From Phytoactinopolyspora alkaliphila (GTDB lineage: Bacteria; Actinomycetota; Actinomycetes; Jiangellales; Jiangellaceae): a stretch of DNA of 64,000 nucleotides. Of this stretch, positions 16,882 through 25,003 are shown piece by piece (within the stretch, counting starts at the first letter, position 1; each line of letters opens with the position of its first letter). The position numbers were made by a program, and so were the translations under genes. Where the stretch lies: assembly GCF_010550695.1 (NCBI RefSeq), contig NZ_JAAGOB010000009.1, forward strand, positions 62,001-126,000. Reading direction: 5' to 3'. The notes below the pieces were generated by a model. It made no database searches, had not been told where the DNA came from, and saw only the letters and a program-made list of their open reading frames with translations.

Positions 16882-18018
16882 TCAGCGCAGTCCCAGCGGC
16901 CGGTTCAGGGCCGTGGTGATCATGCGGTCCACCAGAGCGGGATAGTCCAGGCCGGTTTCCGCCCACAGCATCGGGAACATCGACGTGGACGTGAACCCCG
17001 GCATGGTGTTCACCTCGTTGACGACGACGCCGCCGTCCGCGCGGAGAAAGAAGTCGACACGGGCCAGGCTCTCGCAAGCCAGCGCCCGGAACGCGGCGAC
17101 GGCCATCCGGCGCATCTCGTCCGCCGTGCCGTCCGGGACATCCGCCGGGATGGCGAGCCGCACATCACCCTCGGGCAGGTACTTCGCCTGGAAGTCGTAG
17201 AACGCGTGGCTCGAATCGAATTGGATTTCCCCGAGTACGCTGGCCTCCGGCTCGCCGCCATCGACACCGTCGAGGACACCGCACTCGATCTCCCGGCCGA
17301 TGACGGCCTCTTCGACGATCACCTTCGGATCATGTTCACGGGCGGCCAGCACGGCTGCTTCCAGATCTCCCGGGCCTTCCACCTTGGCCACGCCCATGCT
17401 TGACCCCGCTCGGGCCGGTTTCGCGAACACCGGCCAGCCCAGCTCCGCCACCAGGCGAGACACCCGCTCGCGCTGTGGCTCCCACGGCCCCGGCTCCACG
17501 AGGACATGCTTCGCCACGGGGAGACCTGCCCCGGCCAGCAGGACCTTCATCACATGCTTGTCCATACCGACCGCGGAGGCCAGCACGCCGGAACCCACGT
17601 ACCGCACTCCGGCCAGCTCCAGCAGACCCTGGATAGTGCCGTCTTCGCCATAGGGGCCGTGCAACAGAGGAAAGACGACGTCGACGGCGCCCAGTTCTCG
17701 CGGGACGTCTCCCGGTGATTGGATGACCAGCTCCGAGCCGGGTCGGCCGGCTTCCTTGTCACCCAGCGGCAGGATGACAGTGCCGCCGTCGTCGGCTACC
17801 TCGGGTAGCTTGCCGTCGGCAATGGCCAGCTGGTCGGGCTTGCTGTCGGAGAGCACCCAGCGGCCTTGCCGCGTGATGCCGACCGGAATAACGTCGTACC
17901 GCTCGGGATCCATCGCCGAAAGCACCCCGCCGGCGGTGACGCACGAGATCGTGTGCTCGGAGCTGCGTCCTCCGAAAACGACGGCGACCCGTACCCGGCG
18001 TGGTGGCGTTTCGTTCAC
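16882..18018 (-). CDS. ddl: D-alanine--D-alanine ligase
   Basis: ATP-grasp ligase that joins two D-Ala for peptidoglycan precursors. The protein has 378 residues. The N-terminus VRVAVVFGGRSSEHTISC carries the expected Glu of the ligase. PLLHGPYGEDGTIQGLLE and YVGSGVLASAVGMDKHVMK are the substrate-binding segments. The ATP-grasp core has FAKPARAGSSMGV and VIVEEAVIGREIE. The end NEVNTMPGFTSTSMFP carries the metal-binding Asn/Glu residues. It follows gpsA by 34 nt on the same strand, so gpsA and ddl are likely one transcript. Confidence 0.97.
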   Translation of the reverse strand: MNETPPRRVRVAVVFGGRSSEHTISCVTAGGVLSAMDPERYDVIPVGITRQGRWVLSDSKPDQLAIADGKLPEVADDGGTVILPLGDKEAGRPGSELVIQSPGDVPRELGAVDVVFPLLHGPYGEDGTIQGLLELAGVRYVGSGVLASAVGMDKHVMKVLLAGAGLPVAKHVLVEPGPWEPQRERVSRLVAELGWPVFAKPARAGSSMGVAKVEGPGDLEAAVLAAREHDPKVIVEEAVIGREIECGVLDGVDGGEPEASVLGEIQFDSSHAFYDFQAKYLPEGDVRLAIPADVPDGTADEMRRMAVAAFRALACESLARVDFFLRADGGVVVNEVNTMPGFTSTSMFPMLWAETGLDYPALVDRMITTALNRPLGLR

Positions 18019-18052
18019 GACGACCGACCCTATCGCAGAGCCGCCCGCACGC

Positions 18053-19078
18053 TCAGTGCCCGTGCCGTTCAGGTTTGGCTGAGCGCGAGAGCAGCGAGCG
18101 AAGCATGTCCTGGGGCGTGAAGTCGCCGCGCACCATCCGGGCCACGTGCTCCACGATCGGCATGTCGACCCCGGCTCGCCCGGCCAGGTCGAGGATCGAC
18201 TCGCAGGATTTGACGCCTTCGGCCACCTGCCTGGAGATCGCGGCCGCCTCGCCGACGCTCATCCCCTCTCCTAGCCGTTCGCCGAACGTCCGGTTGCGGG
18301 ACAACGGCGACGAGCAGGTAGCCACGAGGTCACCGAGGCCGGCCAGCCCGGAGAACGTGTACGGGTCCGCGCCAAGTGCCTGGCCGAGCCTCGCCGTCTC
18401 GGCCAGCCCCCGGGTGATCACACTCGCCCGCGCGTTGTCACCGAAGCCGAGCCCCACCGCGATGCCGACAGCCAGGGCGATGACGTTCTTCACCGCACCG
18501 CCCATTTCGGTTCCGAGCACGTCGGTGTTCGTGTACGGGCGGAAGTGCGGTGTGTGGCACATCGCCTGAACACGCTGCGCCAGCTCTTCGGTGTGCGCGG
18601 CGACCACGCTGGCTGCCGGTTGCCGGCCCGCGATCTCGCGAGCCAGATTGGGACCGGACACCACGCTGATCCGCTCCGGCCCCGAACCGGTGACCTCGCC
18701 GATCACCTCGCTCATCCGCTTGGCTGTGCCGAGCTCGATTCCCTTCATCAAGCTGACCAGGATCGCGGCCGGGGGAAGGAACGCCGACCAGCCGGCGAGG
18801 TTCGCCCGCAGACACTGCGACGGCACGGCCAGCACCACGAGATCCGCGCCGGCCGCGGCCTCTTCCGCATCGTGCGTGGCGCGCACCTGGTCAGGAAGGA
18901 CTATGCCGGGCAGGTAATCGGCGTTGACGTGCTCCTGGTTGATCGCGTCGCACAGTTCCTGACGTCGTGCCCACAGCACGACGTCGGCCCCGGCATCGGC
19001 GAGTACCAGCGCGAACGCCGTTCCCCACGAGCCGGCGCCGAAAACGGCCGCACGGAATGAACCGTCGTGGACGGCCAT
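18053..19078 (-). CDS. gpsA: Glycerol-3-phosphate dehydrogenase [NAD(P)+]
   Basis: Reduces dihydroxyacetone phosphate to sn-glycerol 3-phosphate for phospholipid synthesis. The protein has 341 residues. It contains the Rossmann motif [16 protein letters not shown] near residue 12, [17 protein letters not shown], and the catalytic-lysine segment [15 protein letters not shown] near residue 190. [20 protein letters not shown] follows. The start overlaps the stop of the upstream acyltransferase gene by one base (TGATG), so translation is coupled. Both products act in glycerophospholipid assembly. Confidence 0.97.
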   Translation of the reverse strand: MAVHDGSFRAAVFGAGSWGTAFALVLADAGADVVLWARRQELCDAINQEHVNADYLPGIVLPDQVRATHDAEEAAAGADLVVLAVPSQCLRANLAGWSAFLPPAAILVSLMKGIELGTAKRMSEVIGEVTGSGPERISVVSGPNLAREIAGRQPAASVVAAHTEELAQRVQAMCHTPHFRPYTNTDVLGTEMGGAVKNVIALAVGIAVGLGFGDNARASVITRGLAETARLGQALGADPYTFSGLAGLGDLVATCSSPLSRNRTFGERLGEGMSVGEAAAISRQVAEGVKSCESILDLAGRAGVDMPIVEHVARMVRGDFTPQDMLRSLLSRSAKPERHGH

Positions 19079-20007
19079 CAGCGAGCCTCCTCGCCGGATT
19101 CGGACGACGACGTGTCCCGCGGCTCCGCCGATCCAGCGTCCTCGTCGCGGACGTCGTCCTCGGCTCGGACATCGGGCGTCGGATCGCCGGGCACCGGCAT
19201 TCCGGCCTCCGGCTCCGCAGCCCCCGCATCGCCGGACGCCGGCTCGTCGATACTCGGGTCGCCGAGCGCGGGAACTCCGGCCGAACGCGGATTGAAACGT
19301 TGCTGAGGTGCAGTCTCCCCCCGGGCGATCTCGAGCTCAGCGGTGATGGCCGCCATGATCCGGTCGGTGGCCTCGCGCATGATCTCCGTCGTTACCGGGC
19401 GACCCCGCAGATCGTCCAGCGAGACAGGCTCACCCATCCGGACCTCAACGAGCTTGCGTGGAACCAGCCTCAGGCGCTTCGAGTAGGGCGGAAGGATGCT
19501 TTGCACCCCCCACTGTGCCACGGGCAGGACCTTGCACCCCGTCTCCAGCGCGACCCTGGCAGCGCCAGTCTTGCCGGTCATCGGCCACAGATGGGGATCA
19601 CGGCTGATGGTTCCCTCCGGATAGATGACGACACATTCGCCTTCCCGCACAGCCTTGACCGCGTCCCGGTACGCCCTGGCTGCATCCCGGCTCTCCCGGT
19701 ACACCGGGATCTGCCCGCAGCTGGCGATGATTCTTCCTATCACCGGAATACGGAACAGCCCTTCCTTGGCTAAGAAACGTGTGGCTCGGCCGTTGTCCCA
19801 GAGGAAATGCGCGAGCGTGAAGGGGTCAAGATGCGAGATGTGATTGGCGACGACGACGACCCCGCCGCCGACGGGCGGCAACCGGTGCTCGCCCGCCCAT
19901 TTCTGACGAGTGATCAGCAAGAGGATCGGTCGGACGATGTTCGCCACGCATCGATACGCGAAGCCGAGCCGTTGTTTCGGTCCCCGCACGAAGTCCTCCT
20001 CGTTCAT
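19078..20007 (-). CDS. plsC: 1-acyl-sn-glycerol-3-phosphate acyltransferase (PlsC family)
   Basis: A 309-residue lysophosphatidate acyltransferase family protein. The catalytic block I is NHISHLD (HX4D) near residue 57. Later blocks are [30 protein letters not shown] and PVAQWGVQ. The family core ends near residue 230. The last 75 or so residues are a low-complexity acidic/Pro/Gly/Ser tail that need not be catalytic. It is translationally coupled to gpsA. Acyl specificity cannot be read from sequence. Confidence 0.92.
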   Translation of the reverse strand: MNEEDFVRGPKQRLGFAYRCVANIVRPILLLITRQKWAGEHRLPPVGGGVVVVANHISHLDPFTLAHFLWDNGRATRFLAKEGLFRIPVIGRIIASCGQIPVYRESRDAARAYRDAVKAVREGECVVIYPEGTISRDPHLWPMTGKTGAARVALETGCKVLPVAQWGVQSILPPYSKRLRLVPRKLVEVRMGEPVSLDDLRGRPVTTEIMREATDRIMAAITAELEIARGETAPQQRFNPRSAGVPALGDPSIDEPASGDAGAAEPEAGMPVPGDPTPDVRAEDDVRDEDAGSAEPRDTSSSESGEEAR

Positions 20008-20114
20008 CGGCGGCCGTCGGCGGCAGCCTCGCTACAGTGTGGCCCCCACATGATGTCGGAGTCGAGCATGACACCGTTACGTCGGGTCGGGATGTTCCGG
20101 AGGAGAATGCCGTG

Positions 20115-20759
20115 ATGGTTGGAGTGCCGCGCTGGTCCATCGTCGTCCCGGTGAAACGGCCGGAGTTCGCGAAGACGCGCCTCGCCGACACCGTGGGTGA
20201 GCTTCGCCCGCACATGGCTCGGGCGTTCGCCGCCGACACGGTATCGGCCGCCCTCGCATGCCCGCTGGTCCGGTCGGTTCTCGTCGTCACCGACGACGCG
20301 GAAGCCAGCGCCGAGACCAGCCTCCTGGGCGCCGACGTGGTGACAGACGCACCAGGATCGGGGCTCAATGCCGCATTGCGCCACGGGGCGGAGGTGCTCC
20401 GCGGCACGTCGCCCGACGTGGCCGTCGCGACGCTGTCCGCGGACCTTCCCGCGCTCCGGCCGGCCGAGCTCAGCCAGGTACTGGCCGCCGCGGCGCAGTA
20501 CCGGACGTCGTTCCTCGCTGACGCCGCCGGCATCGGCACGACGCTCTACGCGGCCGCGCCCGGCGCACCGTTCGAGCCGCGCTTCGGCGGGCGGTCACGA
20601 GCCGCACACCGTGCGAACGGCGCTGTCGAACTGGACGTGCCCGACGTCCCCTCCGTCCGTCGCGACATCGACACCGCCGTGGACCTGTGGGACGCGATGC
20701 GGCTCGGCCTGGGACCTCGTACCGAGTCGGTGGTAGTTCAGCTCGACGCTGCCTTCTGA
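20115..20759 (+). CDS. cofC: 2-phospholactate/phosphoenolpyruvate guanylyltransferase (F420 biosynthesis)
   Basis: Nucleotidyltransferase (CofC, called FbiD in mycobacteria) that activates phosphoenolpyruvate or 2-phospholactate with GTP for coenzyme F420 synthesis. About 214 residues. The N-terminus WSIVVPVKRPEFAKTRLA has the GTP-binding Lys/Arg pattern, and LSADLPALRP is the conserved metal-binding segment. ATG 20115 or GTG 20112 is the start, with AGGAG at 20101-20105. In mycobacteria the gene sits at the same place next to gpsA. The LLM flavin enzyme and DDN-family protein in this window would use F420. Confidence 0.92.
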   Translation: MVGVPRWSIVVPVKRPEFAKTRLADTVGELRPHMARAFAADTVSAALACPLVRSVLVVTDDAEASAETSLLGADVVTDAPGSGLNAALRHGAEVLRGTSPDVAVATLSADLPALRPAELSQVLAAAAQYRTSFLADAAGIGTTLYAAAPGAPFEPRFGGRSRAAHRANGAVELDVPDVPSVRRDIDTAVDLWDAMRLGLGPRTESVVVQLDAAF

Positions 20760-20783
20760 ACCTGGGGCGGGTCTCCACGCACA

Positions 20784-20881
20784 GCTGACTTCTATGCCGA
20801 GGGTTGACTTCTATGCTCAGGATCGCGTTGTCAGCGACCAACAGCAGTCGAAACGCGATTCAGGGCATAGAAGTCAACCCT
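20784..20881. terminator. 30-bp inverted repeat between cofC and hupB
   Basis: The left arm at 20800-20829 and the right arm at 20852-20881 pair at 27 of 30 positions around a 22-nt loop. The arms contain gttgacttctatg / catagaagtcaac. An additional partial copy of the left-arm sequence (gctgacttctatgccgag) abuts it at 20784-20801, giving a short tandem. It lies between two convergent genes, so it can terminate transcription both ways. Its length and the partial duplication suggest a small repeat element. Confidence 0.7.
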
Positions 20882-20949
20882 GAGCAGCGAAGTCGACACG
20901 GCGGACAGCGACATCCGGCAGAACGAACGTTCCGTCGTTGCGGCCGGAA

Positions 20950-21828
20950 TCAGGGCGTGTCTTGTGCAGGCGTCTCAGATGCCGGATTGGCGGACTCCGC
21001 CGGCGCAGCCGTGGACTTCTTCGCCGGCGCTGCGGTCGCCTTCTTGGCCGGCGCAACCGTCGTCTTCTTCGCGGGCGCAACCGTCGTCTTCTTCGCCGGC
21101 GCAACCGTCGTCTTCTTCGCCGGCGCTGCGGTCGCCTTCTTGGCCGGCGCAACCGTCGCCTTCTTGGCAGGAGCAGCCTTCTTCGCCGGCGCAACCGTCA
21201 CCTTCTTCGCCGGAGCAGCCGTCGCCTTCTTCGCCGGCGCAACCGTCGCCTTCTTGGCAGGAGCAGCCTTCTTCGCCGGCGCAACCGTCGCCTTCTTGGC
21301 AGGAGCAGCCTTCTTCGCCGGCGCAGCTGTGGACCTCTTCGCCGGGACCGCCGCGGGCTTCTTCGCGGGAGCCGGCGTCGTCCTCTTCGCGGACGTGGTC
21401 TTCTTCGCAGGTGCCGCTGCACTCGCGGGACGCGTGGCGGCGGCCGCGTCGTCAGTCTCTCCCCGCACGGCTTCCGCGGCAGCCCGCGCCGCCGACGAGG
21501 CCGCGCGCGTGGCGGTCTCCGCGACCTGAGCGGCCTGAGCCGGGACCAGGGACAGCGAGTGGAGCGCGCGCTTGCGCGCCTTCTTGACCCCGGCGACAAC
21601 GTCCTTCAGTTCGTTGGTGGGGTCGAACGTCGGGACGACTTTCCGCTTGGACTTCTTGCCCTTCTCTTTGGTCTGGTCGAAGACCCCGAAGCCCTTGATA
21701 GCCACTCGCTCGCCTGCCGCCAGGGACTTCGTGATGGACTCGACCACCGAGTCCAGCGCGTGCTGTGCTACCTCACGATTGCCGTCGAATCGCTCGGCGA
21801 TCCGGTCGATCAGCTTCTTCTTTCCCAC
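20950..21828 (-). CDS. hupB: HU-type nucleoid protein with long PAKK-repeat tail
   Basis: Nucleoid-associated DNA-binding protein, 292 residues. Residues 1-90 or so form the HU fold (KKLIDRIAERFDG...VAIKGFGVFDQTKEKGKKSKRKVVPTFDPT). The remaining 200 residues are an Ala/Pro/Lys tail made of tandem APAKKAT-type units, similar in kind to the basic tail of mycobacterial HupB and histone H1 but notably long. The start is GTG 21828 (VGKKKLIDRI) with GAGGAG 7 nt upstream. The 65 codons before it are non-HU sequence. The gene lies next to leuD/leuC as in mycobacteria, but without ppk and mutT between it and cofC. Confidence 0.94.
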   Translation of the reverse strand: MGKKKLIDRIAERFDGNREVAQHALDSVVESITKSLAAGERVAIKGFGVFDQTKEKGKKSKRKVVPTFDPTNELKDVVAGVKKARKRALHSLSLVPAQAAQVAETATRAASSAARAAAEAVRGETDDAAAATRPASAAAPAKKTTSAKRTTPAPAKKPAAVPAKRSTAAPAKKAAPAKKATVAPAKKAAPAKKATVAPAKKATAAPAKKVTVAPAKKAAPAKKATVAPAKKATAAPAKKTTVAPAKKTTVAPAKKTTVAPAKKATAAPAKKSTAAPAESANPASETPAQDTP

Positions 21829-22023
21829 CGTAGACTCCTCACGTCCGCGTATGTCGCGCCAGAGCCCAGTCTCCCGGCTTACCGGCAGCGGCACAACGCC
21901 GACCCCCGTATTCGCTGTGCGGTACCCGCCATGGCGCCGCGCACCATGGGCAGGCAGCGCGACCAGTGCCACCCGGCGACGTGTCCGCGAACGGCCTTGA
22001 CAGCCGCTCACGGACCCCGGCAT

Positions 22024-22614
22024 CTACACCAGCGTACGTGGCTTGTGGGTCGGGCGGCTCGCCTCGAAATCGGCGATCGCGTCGACATGGCGCGAGGTGA
22101 GGCCGATGTCGTCGAGCCCCTCCATCAGACGCCAGCGGGTGTAGTCGTCCACCTGCATGGGCGCGACGACGTCCCCGCAGCGCACCTGCCGCTGCTCGAG
22201 GTCGACTGTGACCTCGGTTCCCGGCGCGTTCTCCAGGACCTTCCAGATCAGCTCGATGTCGCTCTGCGCGAGCTCACCGGTGAGCAGCCCTTGTTTCCCG
22301 GAGTTGCCGCGGAAGATGTCAGCGAAGCGAGAGGACAGCACGGCTTTGAAGCCGTAGTCCTTCAGCGCCCAAACGGCGTGCTCCCGGGACGAACCGGTAC
22401 CGAAGTCCGACCCGGCCACGAGGACCGAACCGTGACGGAACGCGGGCTGATTGAGGATGAACGACTCGTCGCCCCGCCATGCCGCGAACAAGGCGTCCTC
22501 GAAGCCGGTGCGAGACACCCTCTTCAGGTACACGGCGGGGATGATCTGGTCGGTGTCGACGTTGCTGCGCCGCAGCGGAACTCCCACACCGGTGTGTCGG
22601 ATGAACTTTTCCAT
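22024..22614 (-). CDS. leuD: 3-isopropylmalate dehydratase small subunit
   Basis: The LeuD swivel domain (196 residues) partners LeuC in isomerising 2-isopropylmalate to 3-isopropylmalate in leucine synthesis. The start [14 protein letters not shown] (ATG 22614) is typical. Conserved segments are [15 protein letters not shown] near residue 20 and [13 protein letters not shown] near residue 70. The C-terminus [15 protein letters not shown] is complete. It lies downstream of leuC with an 87-nt gap that holds a hairpin element, which could lower readthrough from leuC to leuD. Confidence 0.96.
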   Translation of the reverse strand: MEKFIRHTGVGVPLRRSNVDTDQIIPAVYLKRVSRTGFEDALFAAWRGDESFILNQPAFRHGSVLVAGSDFGTGSSREHAVWALKDYGFKAVLSSRFADIFRGNSGKQGLLTGELAQSDIELIWKVLENAPGTEVTVDLEQRQVRCGDVVAPMQVDDYTRWRLMEGLDDIGLTSRHVDAIADFEASRPTHKPRTLV

Positions 22615-22640
22615 GGGTCCTCTATTCGTCAAGCTCCACC

Positions 22641-22694
22641 CATGATCATCGACGATCGTCGCCCCTATGACGTGGTGGATCGTCAATGATCATG
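22641..22694. repeat. CATGATCAT hairpin element, copy 2 (leuC/leuD gap)
   Basis: Left arm catgatcatcgacgat (22641-22656) and right arm atcgtcaatgatcatg (22679-22694) pair at 15 of 16 positions around a 22-nt loop. It begins right after the leuC stop and ends about 27 nt before the leuD start, inside what should be one operon. The other members are at 8754, 24956 and 55471. Confidence 0.85.
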
Positions 22695-22701
22695 GGGACG
22701 G

Positions 22702-24114
22702 TCAGGTGGCTGAAGTCTCGAGGTCGGCGGGCGAGGACAGCGTGCCGCGCACACTGGTGGCCGCGGCGACAAGCGGGCTGACCAGGTGAGTGCGCCCGCC
22801 CTTGCCCTGCCTGCCCTCGAAGTTCCGGTTGGACGTCGAGGCGCTGCGCTCGCCTGGGGCCAGCTGGTCCGGGTTCATGCCCAGGCACATGGAACAGCCG
22901 GCATGGCGCCATTCCGCTCCGAAGTCCTTGAATACCTGGTCGAGCCCTTCGGACTCTGCCTGCGCTCGCACGCGAAACGACCCGGGAACGACGAGTACCC
23001 GCACGCTCTCGGCCTTGCGCCGCCCCTTGATCACAGCGGCTGCGGCCCGCAGGTCTTCGATCCGGCCGTTGGTGCACGAACCGATGAAGACGGTGTCCAC
23101 GGCGATCTCGCGCAGCGGCGTACCCGGCTGCAGGTCCATGTATTCCAGTGCCCGCAGCGCGGCGGCGCGCTCGCTCTCGTCGGCCATGCTTTCCGGATCG
23201 GGAACCGAACTGGACAGCGGCAGCCCCTGGCCGGGGTTGGTGCCCCAGGTGACGAACGGCTCGAGCTCGGTCGCGTCGATGGTGACCTCGGCGTCGAAAA
23301 CTGCATCGTCGTCGGTGCGCAGAGTCTTCCAGTACTCAAGAGCGGCATCCCAGTCCTTGTCCTGGGGTGCATGAGGGCGGCCCTGAATGTAGTCGAAGGT
23401 GGTCTGGTCCGGCGCGATCATTCCGGCGCGGGCGCCCGCCTCGATGGACATGTTGCAGATGGTCATCCGCGCTTCCATCGACAGCGACCGGATCGCTTCG
23501 CCGCGGTATTCCAGCACGTACCCCTGGCCACCACCGGTGCCGATCTTCGCGATCACGGCGAGAATGATGTCCTTCGCGGTGGTCCCCTGGCGCAGGGCGC
23601 CTTCGACGTTGATGGCCATCGTCTTGAACGGCCGCAGTGGCAGCGTCTGCGTGGCGAGCACGTGCTCCACCTCAGACGTGCCGATGCCGAAGGCGAGGGC
23701 GCCGAAGGCGCCGTGGGTCGAGGTATGGGAGTCGCCGCAGACCACCGTCAGGCCCGGCTGGGTGAGGCCGAGCTGCGGACCGACGACGTGCACGATGCCC
23801 TGCTCGGCGTCACCCAAGGGGTGGAGCCTCACGCCGAACTCCTGGCAATTGCGCCGCAGCGTCTCGATCTGAGTCCGGCTGGTGATGTCGGCGATCGGCT
23901 TGTCGATGTCGACGGTGGGCGTGTTGTGGTCTTCGGTCGCGATCGTCAGATCGGGGCGCCGAACCTCCCGCCCGGCCAGCCGCAGCCCCTCGAAGGCCTG
24001 CGGGCTGGTCACCTCGTGCACGAGGTGAAGGTCGATGTAGAGAAGGTCCGGCTCACCCTCGGCTCGGCGCACGACGTGTGCGTCCCAGACTTTCTCGGCC
24101 AGGGTCTTGCCCAT
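22702..24114 (-). CDS. leuC: 3-isopropylmalate dehydratase large subunit
   Basis: Aconitase-family [4Fe-4S] large subunit (about 470 residues). It starts [16 protein letters not shown]. Catalytic segments are [57 protein letters not shown] and the cluster-binding FIGSCTNGR, with the remaining cysteines in [13 protein letters not shown] 24114 is chosen because AGGAGACGGCA lies just before it. ATG 24135, seven codons upstream, also has an AGGAG and remains possible. It is divergent from the IclR-type regulator. Confidence 0.96.
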   Translation of the reverse strand: MGKTLAEKVWDAHVVRRAEGEPDLLYIDLHLVHEVTSPQAFEGLRLAGREVRRPDLTIATEDHNTPTVDIDKPIADITSRTQIETLRRNCQEFGVRLHPLGDAEQGIVHVVGPQLGLTQPGLTVVCGDSHTSTHGAFGALAFGIGTSEVEHVLATQTLPLRPFKTMAINVEGALRQGTTAKDIILAVIAKIGTGGGQGYVLEYRGEAIRSLSMEARMTICNMSIEAGARAGMIAPDQTTFDYIQGRPHAPQDKDWDAALEYWKTLRTDDDAVFDAEVTIDATELEPFVTWGTNPGQGLPLSSSVPDPESMADESERAAALRALEYMDLQPGTPLREIAVDTVFIGSCTNGRIEDLRAAAAVIKGRRKAESVRVLVVPGSFRVRAQAESEGLDQVFKDFGAEWRHAGCSMCLGMNPDQLAPGERSASTSNRNFEGRQGKGGRTHLVSPLVAAATSVRGTLSSPADLETSAT

Positions 24115-24172
24115 TGCCGTCTCCTCGGTGTCCATGGTCTCCTGATTGGTGTGACTCTGGTTGCACTAGCAG

Positions 24173-24194
24173 ATTGAGACTTGAAATCTCGAAT
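24173..24194. promoter_or_regulatory. Candidate NdgR/LtbR operator between leuC and ndgR
   Basis: A dyad GAGA (24176-24179) N7 TCTC (24187-24190) sits inside an A/T-rich core (attgagacttgaaatctcgaat) in the 102-bp divergent gap. IclR-type NdgR/LtbR proteins are known to bind in the leuC promoter region of other actinobacteria. The position fits, but the site is inferred from symmetry only. Confidence 0.5.
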
Positions 24195-24216
24195 GCTGAG
24201 ATGGCAATATCGAGTC

Positions 24217-24939
24217 ATGGACAACTCTAGCGGAGTTGGCGTCCTTGACAAGGCCGCCCTGGTGTTATCGGCACTCGAAGCCGGGCCGGCGACGCTCGCC
24301 AACCTCGTCGCGGCTACCGGCCTGGCCCGTCCCACGGCCCACCGGCTCGCCGTAGCGCTGGAGCACCACCGGCTCGTATCCCGGGATCTGCACGGCCGAT
24401 TCGTCCTCGGTCCCCGGCTCGGCGAGCTCGCCACCGCTGCCGGCGAGGATCGTCTTCTCGCGGCGGCCGGCCCTGTGCTGGCCCGGCTGCGCGAAGCCAC
24501 CGGCGAGAGCACCCAGCTTTTCCGCAGGCAAGGCGATCAGCGAATCTGCGTGGCCGGGGCTGAGCGCCCATCCGGCCTGCGAGACACCATCCCGGTGGGC
24601 GCCACGGTCACCATGCTCGCCGGTTCCGCGGCCCAGATCCTTCTCGCCTGGGAAGAACCCGAGCGTATGCACCGGGGATTGCAGGGCGCTCGCTTCACCG
24701 CCACGATGCTCGCCGCCGTGCGCCGCCGGGGCTGGGCGCAGAGTGTCGGGGAACGAGAGCCTGGGGTCGCCTCCGTCTCAGCACCGGTCCGGTCCTCCAG
24801 TGGCAGGGTTGTGGCGGCCGTCTCCGTCTCCGGCCCGATCGAACGGCTGACCCGCCAGCCGGGCCGCGTCCACGCTCCGGCCGTCCTGGCCGCCGCCGAA
24901 CATCTCTCCGGTGTGCTCAAGAACGCCGAGGACGGGTAG
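24217..24939 (+). CDS. ndgR: IclR-family regulator of leucine/amino-acid genes (NdgR/LtbR-like)
   Basis: A 240-residue IclR-type regulator. The N-terminal winged HTH is LDKAALVLSALEAGPATLANLVAATGLARPTAHRL, and the effector domain runs from GRFVLGPRLGELA to the end. Starting MDNSSGVGVLDKA at ATG 24217 matches the NdgR/LtbR pattern. These proteins control leuCD and other amino-acid genes and are nearly always divergent from leuC, as here. The frame is open 12 codons upstream but runs through the promoter region. Confidence 0.92.
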   Translation: MDNSSGVGVLDKAALVLSALEAGPATLANLVAATGLARPTAHRLAVALEHHRLVSRDLHGRFVLGPRLGELATAAGEDRLLAAAGPVLARLREATGESTQLFRRQGDQRICVAGAERPSGLRDTIPVGATVTMLAGSAAQILLAWEEPERMHRGLQGARFTATMLAAVRRRGWAQSVGEREPGVASVSAPVRSSSGRVVAAVSVSGPIERLTRQPGRVHAPAVLAAAEHLSGVLKNAEDG

Positions 24940-24955
24940 TGCCCACGTCCGTCGC

Positions 24956-25003
24956 CATTGACGATTGGCCACCTCACAGGGTGGGCAGTGGTCAATGATC
25001 ATG
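24956..25003. repeat. CATGATCAT hairpin element, copy 3 (degenerate)
   Basis: The right part, gtcaatgatcatgg (24990-25003), matches the family arm exactly. The left part, ccattgacgatt (24956-24967), matches after loss of the six bases gatcat. The copy starts 17 nt after the ndgR stop and runs into the 3' end of the convergent FAD/Rieske gene, so it provides that gene's stop region. It looks like a decayed member of the family at 8754, 22641 and 55471. Confidence 0.65.

Noticed and set aside
21000-21340. Array of regular short repeats, at first sight CRISPR-like
   Set aside because: Units are 15-45 bp, in frame, and encode the HupB PAKK tail; no unique spacers and no cas genes.
20938-22689. 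Two long plus-strand frames (rich in Arg/Leu or Phe/Ala) opposite hupB
   Set aside because: They mirror the PAKK repeats of the HupB tail and the leuD gene; the repetitive peptides are antisense products.
22786-24177. 463-codon plus-strand frame opposite leuC
   Set aside because: Antisense of a canonical LeuC; no motif of its own.
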